Assembly: GCA_021464525.1 (NCBI GenBank)
Contig: JADRCO010000984.1
Location: 1 to 23,864 of the forward strand
DNA length: 23,864 nt
Reading direction: 5' to 3'
From: Rhizophagus sp. LPA8_4_AMF
Lineage: Eukaryota > Glomeromycota > Glomeromycetes > Glomerales > Glomeraceae
Part shown: positions 21,269 to 23,864 of the stretch, in pieces
Position numbering within the stretch: position 1 is the first letter of the stretch
Layout of the letters: each line of letters begins with the position of its first letter
Notes under the pieces: model-generated
Seen by the model: only the letters and a program-made list of their open reading frames with translations
Told to the model about the DNA's origin: nothing
Databases searched by the model: none
Position numbers and translations under genes: made by a program

Positions 21269-22197
21269 ATTTTTTTCGTCCAATATGTAATTGTAAATAC
21301 ATCCACTTGAGTCTAAGCTTAATCTTCACCTTCCTTTGTGAAATATTATCTGATTAGGAAAGTAATAAGGTTGAAATGAACTTATTGAATTATGTAATTC
21401 TAAGAAGTATATAGTAGGTGGAATTCCACCTTGTTTTAACATCTGTTAAAACATATTATTTGTGAGATTAAATCTTCCAATAATTTCATTTGTATCTTTA
21501 TTTTTATATGAAAAAGAACCTTTAATCAAAATTTAGAAATAAATAAAGTTTCCTTATTAGATTTATCAGAAGACATTATCCTAGTTGTGTTGCTGTACCA
21601 TATTTTTTTCCTTATAATAACAAAAGAAAGAAATCTGCCATTGTTTATTTTAATAGTGATTAATCAAGAGGGCTTTAAATAATCAATTGTAACAATATCA
21701 ATGATTTGCCTCTACTCATAAATATTTTATATGTATTACTAAATATGTGCAGAAATAAAAATGCAGATTTTCCAATAATAATTACAATAATATGAATGTT
21801 CAAATAAGGCTATTAGGGCAGTAATATGTTGCGTGGAGCAAATCCATGTAAAACATCAAATAATCATGCTTTGTCAGTTTGTGAAATAAGAATGAAACAA
21901 TAAGGATATTGGAAAATGTGCCAAAACTATAATCTATAATAGACCAGTTCAAAATGTAGCTTGTTTAGACATTTTACAACCACTTTTTTTTTACAAAGAT
22001 ATAACTTAAGAATATTCATTCTTGAATTTCAGATGTATTTTCCTTATATTTTCTATGGCTTTATCCAAGTAAGAACAATATGAATAGATGGTATTGCCCT
22101 CTTTCAAAGGTAGTATCATATGCAGGAGTTGCGGGTTAATCCTTTTGGATCTATAATAAACTTTTATTTTAAGATTTCTTATAAATAACTCTTTCAA

Positions 22198-23207
22198 CTG
22201 GTATGAGAGTATTAGTTAAATAGTAATAATTTTTTATAAGTGAAGTAAAAAAAGGGGAAGAGCCTTTTTAATTGAATTTCAACTTGTGCTAAGCCCAACG
22301 CCATCACTATGTTACCTGTGCACGAACTAAGGCTAAGCACGCAAATACAGTCAAGTATACGTGGTATTCAGGTATCGAGAAAGTCCTTGTAATTATCAAA
22401 TATATTTATCTAATAAAAAATTAATACTTATACTATTTGTTAGTTAAATTTAAATTTCAAGTACTAGGTTCGATTGGCGGTGCTTAATATGCTAAGCCGA
22501 GAAACTATACCGAGGCTTATAATTACGGCAATTATAATTATAGCAAACTTGTATGGCTTAGTTTTTGACTCACATTATAAACGTGTCAATATATAATTGA
22601 ATCAATCTATCACTAAGTTGACATTAATTTCGCCAGAAGTGAGCACTCCGGTACTAAAAACTTGTCAAATAATGGTTTTTTTTAAAATATTTAATGAAAA
22701 ATAAGAAAAAGAACAAAATGTAATAATTATTATTAGTTATTTATATGAATCAATTAATAGCTTTGAATAGGCTAAATTAGAGTCTTTTTCTGCAATAAAC
22801 TATTTTTTAATAATAAATTCTGAAATAACGGAGAATTGTATCTTTGAGTAAGTTATTCTGTTATTGTATTAGGTTTATTAGAAAATTGGATGAATTATTC
22901 TTATTACTAACATTTTGAATAAATTTTATAACAAACAAGATTCTAATATATCCACAAATTATTCAGAGTAAACTTGTCACAATAAGATTTATCTAACCAC
23001 AATGTATCTATTTAATTTTATAAAGTTACCATTTTTTTTTTAAAAAAAAAAATCAAACTATCTTTAATTTTATCAGAAGATAACTATTTTATATATTTTA
23101 TTATAAATACTTTAAGGATTTTAATTATACTGAAATATTTCAATGAATTAAAAAGTAAATTACTTCAAAAATACTGGTATAATTTGTATAGCATAAAAAT
23201 ACTAGAC
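22198..23207. other. Intergenic region, no gene seen
   Basis: 22270-22570 is less AT-rich than its surroundings and holds repeated GCTAAGC and GGCTTA words and a hairpin TATAATT/AATTATA at 22518-22536. A GGTTCGATT word at 22468 recalls a tRNA T-arm or Pol III B box, but no cloverleaf forms. A T10/A11 palindrome lies near 23031-23051. The upstream border of the fossil gene is unclear. Confidence 0.35.
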
Positions 23208-23864
23208 TTATCTCTTTATTATTTGAAATACTTCATAATCTTCGATAGAAAACATATCTTCAGAATCTCTTATCTTCTTTTCATAATGAGATTTTTTACA
23301 GAAAATCTTGTCATAGTTTGCACATTCGATGGTAGTGTATATATGAATATCAGTATTACCAAAAGCTGGACCACGAAAACAGCTAAAATAGAATGATTCC
23401 GTAATTTTTATATTACTAATAATTGCATCTTTACAATTATTCTTATTTTTAAAAGAAAAAATAAAACTGACATTAGTTACTAATAATTTCTTCTGAATCT
23501 TTTACTTTAATAAATGTAACAGTATCAGATTTTCCATCACATAGTTCGTGAAATATTTTTGGAGTAAATCCGTCTCTGCTTCCTCTTAACAATAATTTAA
23601 ATTCGTATGGTAATGGTAAATGTAATCCTCTTAAATAAGAAAATTTATAATTAAGATCCGCTTTATCAATCATCTTGAAATAATTGAAGCAATATTTAAA
23701 TTAACGATTTTTGAATCAATAATTTCGTCTGTTACTATGTTTCTAGGAAGTAAAATGTTTTCAGCTGGTTTGATATCAGGATCCATATAGGAATTTACTA
23801 AGTCCTCATAAAGTTGGTGGTTTAGAAGTTTCTTATATGGACGAACTTTTTGTACTAATTCTTT
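23208..23864 (-). pseudogene. BACK-TLDc protein, 3' part, disrupted; continues past window edge
   Basis: The minus-strand reading enters at 23864 with KELVQKVRPYKKLLNHQLYE and runs through LLPRNIVTDEIIDSKIVNLN, the link between the BACK region and the TLDc domain in the BTB-Kelch-like/TLDc proteins expanded in Rhizophagus. TLDc starts with LPYEFKLLLRGSRDGFTP and continues with KIFHELCDGKSDTVTFIKVK. The second half, in another frame, has SFIFSFKNKNNCKDAI, RGPAFGNTDIHIY and IRDSEDMFSIEDYEVFQIIK, and stops at 23208. Two lesions are seen. One base is missing near 23674, where the family has a tryptophan codon before IDKAD. About 20 residues of the domain core (usually GGYNP...W...) are absent at about 23467-23480. 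TLD proteins are linked to oxidative-stress resistance in other eukaryotes; this copy is probably non-functional. Confidence 0.8.

Larger units (their letters stand above)
16931..22197 (-). pseudogene. Large decayed minus-strand coding fossil, coiled-coil rich, family unknown
   Basis: Blocks with coding character follow one another on the minus strand. 22197-22006 contains INPQLLHMILPLKEGNTIY. 21170-20880 contains KEFSGPIDKLYATEVASAF. 20440-20290 is a coiled coil with HHQITKLESTVTELNK. 20187-19924 is open for 87 codons. 19560-19240 is another coil with KIEDLHKKVQQNEEIMKRVD. 17400-17186 contains NTPWHVKPLVHLLLTLRNI. 17090-16931 ends WYEIEDLKKQIWESEKIIAN near a stop. The blocks may come from one long multi-exon gene or from two or more. 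It is broken many times and old. It resembles high-copy coiled-coil proteins of Rhizophagus, but I cannot name the family or exclude a mobile or virus-like origin. Confidence 0.5.

Noticed and set aside
16931-22197. Integrated giant-virus segment
   Set aside because: No hallmark gene (capsid, packaging ATPase, DNA polymerase) is visible; coiled-coil fossils alone do not support it.
22461-22500. tRNA or Pol III B-box candidate (GGTTCGATT)
   Set aside because: No acceptor, D or anticodon stem can be formed around it on either strand.
23184-23396. 70-codon plus-strand frame
   Set aside because: Antisense to the second half of the TLDc domain.

Overview
The window looks like nuclear DNA of an arbuscular-mycorrhizal fungus of the Rhizophagus/Glomus kind. 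The grounds are strong AT richness with long A and T runs, short introns (70-100 nt) with GTAAGT-type donors and T-rich/AG acceptors, and three gene families that are greatly expanded in Rhizophagus: a TKL-type kinase, a WD-like plus six-helix ion-channel protein, and a BTB/BACK-TLDc protein. No organism label was available, so this is inference from family resemblance.

Layout. 1-1774 is low-complexity AT-rich DNA with a perfect 10-bp palindrome near the left edge and a few exon-like patches. 1775-4015 (+) is a five-exon protein-kinase gene whose kinase domain is joined in frame by an intron to a long duplicated coiled coil; it carries three one-base shifts, so it is a young pseudogene or a badly assembled gene. 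4016-10524 holds no intact gene. It contains a fossil P-loop protein (about 5250-5700, -), a fossil on the + strand (about 6678-7858), another on the - strand (about 8682-9032), two MITE-like inverted-repeat elements (6239-6394, 9871-10056) and a strong hairpin beside the second. 10525-14385 (+) is the one clearly intact gene: eight exons, 3297 coding bases, 1098 residues, an ion-transport (TRP/polycystin-like) protein.

15360-15528 is a third MITE-like element. 15575-16410 is an array of about 170-bp tandem units in which, on the - strand, every unit reads as a mini-exon flanked by splice-like sites; alternate units share intron sequence, giving an A-B-A-B order. About 16930-22200 is a large, much-decayed - strand fossil made of coiled-coil and unrecognised coding-like blocks, interrupted by a fourth MITE (18494-18663). 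The right edge (23208 to beyond 23864, -) is the 3' part of a BACK-TLDc gene with an internal deletion and a one-base shift.

The genes do not form a pathway. The picture is one live member of an expanded family among decaying copies of others and small non-autonomous transposons, as expected in a fast-turnover accessory compartment. The most unusual structure is the tandem mini-exon array at 15.6-16.4 kb.
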